Positions 61,396 through 64,000 of a DNA stretch of 64,000 nt are shown here, in pieces; within the stretch, counting starts at the first letter, position 1; each line of letters opens with the position of its first letter. Position numbers and translations under genes: made by a program. The notes under the pieces are model-generated. The model worked only from the letters and a program-made list of their open reading frames with translations, did no database searches and was not told where the DNA came from. Origin of the DNA: Clostridiales bacterium UBA1316 (GTDB lineage Bacteria > Bacillota > Clostridia > Oscillospirales > Oscillospiraceae); NCBI GenBank assembly GCA_002307055.1, contig DBTM01000078.1, forward strand, positions 46,549 to 110,548. Reading direction: 5' to 3'.

Positions 61396-63543
61396 ATGAA
61401 GAAAAAGGTACTCGCGCTTGTCCTTACCCTGATATTGTTGGCGGCAATGCTGCCAATCGCTTTAGCTGCGGACACACCAGCTGCCGCGCAGCAGGCAGTC
61501 TCAAATTTTGCTACCGTCACGTTTGATGGTAAAGCTGTCACGTTTGATTCGTATGTCATTAATCAGGAGACTTACTTCAAGCTGCGCGATCTTGCTTATA
61601 AACTCAGCGGTACCGCCAAGCAGTTTGGCGTCGGCTGGGATGGCGAGAAAAATGCGATCAGCCTCACGACCGGTCAGACGTACGTGCCCGACGGCAGTGA
61701 AATGGCCGGCAAGAGCAGCGGAACAAGGACGGCAGCCCCGACAAGCTCTAAAATTTATCTGGACGGTAAGGAAGTAACCTTCACCGCATACACTATCGGC
61801 CAAAACAACTATTTCAGGCTTCGCGACATAGGCAAGACCTTCAACTTCGGCGTGGCATGGGACGATGCCGGCAAGACAGTTATGATTGATACTTCAAAGA
61901 CATATACGGTTGACACGGCAGCTGCTCGGAGCTATACGAATATTTATTTTGATTACTCAAAAGAAATTGCCGCATACAACGCCAAGACGACAAGCTTTAC
62001 AATGCCCACCGCAGCGAATATCGGCATTACTGTCGCTGATGAAAAAGGCGCGACGGGCGTCGAGTTGGTCGCCGCGGCAAAGGATAACAAAACGGATTAT
62101 TATTTAAACGCGTTTGTTGCGGGAAACAAACTGACATTTACCGGCAGTGATATTAAATCGGCTGCGGATCAGATTGGTAAAACAACAACCAATATAGCCG
62201 TTAGCAATGGGCAATTTACAATCACGCCTCGGCCGATCAGCGCCGGCAAACCGGTTGATGAGATTATCGTTATAACAAAATCGAATAAATCCGTTTGCAA
62301 TATCCATATGGTAAATGAATTTATGCCGACCATGAATATCACAACCGGTACCGTCAAGCCGCAGGACGGTGTTTACTCCTTTACGGTAGATCGTTTTATT
62401 TTGCGCGTCGGCACGGATGGGAATATTGTGTATTACCGCAACATGGGATTCCTGAGCAGCAAAAGCGCGGACAACTTCAAGCCGCAGGATACGCAGGACG
62501 GGAGATTTTATTCTTATTTCGTTGAATTGAACACCAGTAAGAAAGGTACCGGATTCCTCAGCGGCATGTATATCATTATGGATAAAAATTATAATGAGAT
62601 CAATTATGTGACGCTGGCGGCAAACAGCGATAAAAACCACACACATGGCGAAGGCTATTTGGATGATCATGAATTTTTAATGCTGGGCAAGGATCATTGG
62701 ATCAGCTTAAGCAATACGCCGATGTTTGTAAGCAATTTAAAAGGTAATGGAATCAGCGGCGGAAACACGGCCTATGTGCAGGCGGGCATTATCCAGGAAG
62801 TTCAAAATGGTCAGGTGATCCACGAGTATAATTCGGTGGATTACCCTGAGCTGTACGCCGCAGCGAAGGAAAACACTAAATACAGCACGAGCTCGGGCAC
62901 AAAAACGCCGAATGATTATATGGATTATGTTCATATGAACAGCGTCAGTGTTGACCCGAAGGATGGAAATTTGGTCGTTTCCATGAGAAGCCAATATGCC
63001 GTCTACAAGTTTAACCGCGAAACGGGAGACATCATGTGGGTACTCGGCGGAGCGCTGAATTCGTTCAGCGGCTTGGATTCCTTTAAGGATGCCGGCGGTA
63101 ACCTTTTCGTCGGCCAGCATTATGCCATGTATGTCAGCAGCAGTATCGCAGGAAATGACAGCACCATCACCGTCTTCGACAATCACACAAACTACAGCAG
63201 CAATACAACCAGAGTTTTTGAATTTGTGCTGGATGAAACCAATAAAACAGCTTCAGCGACAGTCATTAAGGGAAGCGATCTTGATAAACTAACCGCTGAA
63301 AAGCATTGGGCGACACATTGCGGCGCGTATGAGAGGCAAACAAATGATTCCTGCTATATTGGCTGGGGCGCGAATGGTTCTCTTGACGGAAACAATGCAA
63401 CTATTCCTACCCATGCGCTCCTTACGGACTATAACATCATCAGCAAAGTAATTACCTTTGAGCTAAGCATTACCAGGAACAGTCATTATACAAGCAGCAA
63501 AGACTCCTGCTATTCCTATCGTACTTATAAAAATGTGGATTAG
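61396..63543 (+). CDS. Secreted arylsulfotransferase with two stalk-type domains
   Basis: 715 residues. Signal peptide (MKKKVLALVLTLILLAAMLPIALAA), then two copper-amine-oxidase-N-like repeats at about 30-175 (VTFDGKAVTFDSYVINQETYFKLRDLAY; IYLDGKEVTFTAYTIGQNNYFRLRDIGK). The rest is an ASST beta-propeller (MNSVSVDPKDGNLVVSMRSQYAVYKFNRETGDIMWVLGG; DDHEFLMLGK; VGQHYAMYV), the family that moves sulfate between phenols through a histidine intermediate. GGAGG precedes ATG 61396. It shares the stalk domain with the PstS at 47471. Likely acts at the cell surface on phenolic sulfates. Confidence 0.85.
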   Translation: MKKKVLALVLTLILLAAMLPIALAADTPAAAQQAVSNFATVTFDGKAVTFDSYVINQETYFKLRDLAYKLSGTAKQFGVGWDGEKNAISLTTGQTYVPDGSEMAGKSSGTRTAAPTSSKIYLDGKEVTFTAYTIGQNNYFRLRDIGKTFNFGVAWDDAGKTVMIDTSKTYTVDTAAARSYTNIYFDYSKEIAAYNAKTTSFTMPTAANIGITVADEKGATGVELVAAAKDNKTDYYLNAFVAGNKLTFTGSDIKSAADQIGKTTTNIAVSNGQFTITPRPISAGKPVDEIIVITKSNKSVCNIHMVNEFMPTMNITTGTVKPQDGVYSFTVDRFILRVGTDGNIVYYRNMGFLSSKSADNFKPQDTQDGRFYSYFVELNTSKKGTGFLSGMYIIMDKNYNEINYVTLAANSDKNHTHGEGYLDDHEFLMLGKDHWISLSNTPMFVSNLKGNGISGGNTAYVQAGIIQEVQNGQVIHEYNSVDYPELYAAAKENTKYSTSSGTKTPNDYMDYVHMNSVSVDPKDGNLVVSMRSQYAVYKFNRETGDIMWVLGGALNSFSGLDSFKDAGGNLFVGQHYAMYVSSSIAGNDSTITVFDNHTNYSSNTTRVFEFVLDETNKTASATVIKGSDLDKLTAEKHWATHCGAYERQTNDSCYIGWGANGSLDGNNATIPTHALLTDYNIISKVITFELSITRNSHYTSSKDSCYSYRTYKNVD

Positions 63544-63560
63544 TTAATTGCTTCGGATAT

Positions 63561-63615
63561 GAATAAAGTGCATCCGCGAACCACAAGCCGTGGTATCGCG
63601 GATGCACTTTATTCA
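63561..63615 (+). terminator. Long terminator hairpin after the arylsulfotransferase
   Basis: GAATAAAGTGCATCCGCGA / TCGCGGATGCACTTTATTC, a 19-bp perfect stem, extended by CCA/TGG inside. It can act in both directions. Confidence 0.88.
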
Positions 63616-63651
63616 GAACAGATTTTCTGGGAATGTGATACCGACGGATGA

Positions 63652-63679
63652 TTGAAAAACGGCGGATATCATTTATAAT
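63652..63679 (+). promoter_or_regulatory. Promoter of the amidohydrolase gene
   Basis: TTGAAA (63652-63657), 16-bp spacer, TATAAT (63674-63679), 62 bp before the start codon. Confidence 0.65.
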
Positions 63680-63741
63680 AGAGAGCATGTATGAACCGGT
63701 GCGCAGCTCCGAAAGATGCACGCAGCGAGTAAGGAAAGCAA

Positions 63742-64000
63742 ATGAACGATTTTGATTTGGTCGTTATAAACGGGACGCTTGTCGACGCGGAGAAAAAAAT
63801 TGCAGCCCCCGGCAATCTGGGCATTCAGGACGGAAAAATCAGTGCGGTCACGCGGGAGCCGCTGAACGGGAAGCGGATCTTGGATGCTGCCGGGAAGATC
63901 GTAACGCCCGGATTTATCGACATCCACGCGCACGTCGAGGGAAACCGTGACTGTGCCGAATACATGGCGGCTATGGGCGTTACGACCGTCTATAACGGCA
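63742..64000 (+). CDS. Amidohydrolase-superfamily enzyme, N-terminal part (runs off right edge)
   Basis: The first 86 residues are visible. DLVVINGTLVDAEKKIAAPGNLGIQDGKISAV and VTPGFIDIHAHVEG are the N-terminal beta-sandwich and the metal-binding HxH of cyclic amidohydrolases, as in D-aminoacylase, dihydroorotase-like or adenine-deaminase-like enzymes. The substrate cannot be told from this part. AAGGA lies upstream of the ATG. Confidence 0.8.
   Translation, partial: MNDFDLVVINGTLVDAEKKIAAPGNLGIQDGKISAVTREPLNGKRILDAAGKIVTPGFIDIHAHVEGNRDCAEYMAAMGVTTVYNG

Noticed and set aside
1..64000. tRNA, rRNA, insertion sequence or prophage genes
   Set aside because: No cloverleaf, ribosomal sequence, transposase, integrase or phage structural motif was seen on reading either strand.

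Overview
The window looks like a chromosomal segment of a Gram-positive, anaerobic, gut- or sediment-type Clostridia, most likely Oscillospirales. The evidence is the split GlgC/GlgD ADP-glucose pyrophosphorylase pair, secreted proteins carrying copper-amine-oxidase-like 'stalk' domains, an AraR-type GntR/LacI regulator, strong GGAGG ribosome binding sites, and PhnK/PhnI/PhnJ sequences of the clostridial kind. I saw no rRNA, tRNA, CRISPR array, transposase or prophage gene.

Layout. (1) 1-4.5 kb: a large repetitive secreted surface protein on the minus strand, broken by one frameshift and running off the left edge. (2) 4.7-18.9 kb: a hemicellulose side-chain locus. It has an Old-Yellow-Enzyme/FadH-like enoate reductase, a DUF3237 protein, an alpha/beta-hydrolase esterase, a GH27 alpha-galactosidase, a GH51 arabinofuranosidase, a type-B carboxylesterase, a FGGY pentulose kinase, an AraR-like regulator with a matching operator, and two tandem CE1-type esterases. 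Relics of a further esterase and a further Old-Yellow-Enzyme gene show duplication and decay. (3) 19-20.2 kb: a decayed HigBA-type toxin-antitoxin module whose promoter and operator are intact, and a YtxH-like membrane protein. (4) 20.3-31.7 kb: a complete glycogen operon, glgB-glgP-glgC-glgD-glgA plus a fused GH13-GH77 enzyme. (5) 31.8 kb: a Fic protein.

(6) 32.6-52.5 kb: a 20-kb phosphorus-acquisition island. The minus strand carries phnD-phnC-phnE-phnE-phnG-phnH-phnI-phnJ-phnK-phnM-phnL, then a PHP-family phosphoesterase and a hexapeptide transferase (transport and C-P lyase). Divergently on the plus strand are a cytoplasmic zinc-dependent phospholipase-C-like protein, a GT4 glycosyltransferase and an EAL-CBS-GGDEF protein, followed by pstS (stalk fusion), pstC, pstA, pstB and an Ppx/GppA protein. 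Direct repeats with an 11-bp period that resemble Bacillus PhoP boxes lie on both sides of the phn/phospholipase divergent region. My main hypothesis is that the phospholipase-glycosyltransferase pair is a phosphate-starvation lipid-remodelling module (phospholipid to glycolipid) built from parts different from the known PlcP-Agt system.

(7) 52.5-60.2 kb: an AT-rich stretch with an 808-residue protein I cannot assign, divergent from a CcmF-type haem lyase and a large secreted mono-haem cytochrome with Ig-like repeats. This is unusual for Clostridia. (8) 60.4-64 kb: a LysR regulator, an arylsulfotransferase with stalk domains, and the start of an amidohydrolase that runs off the right edge.
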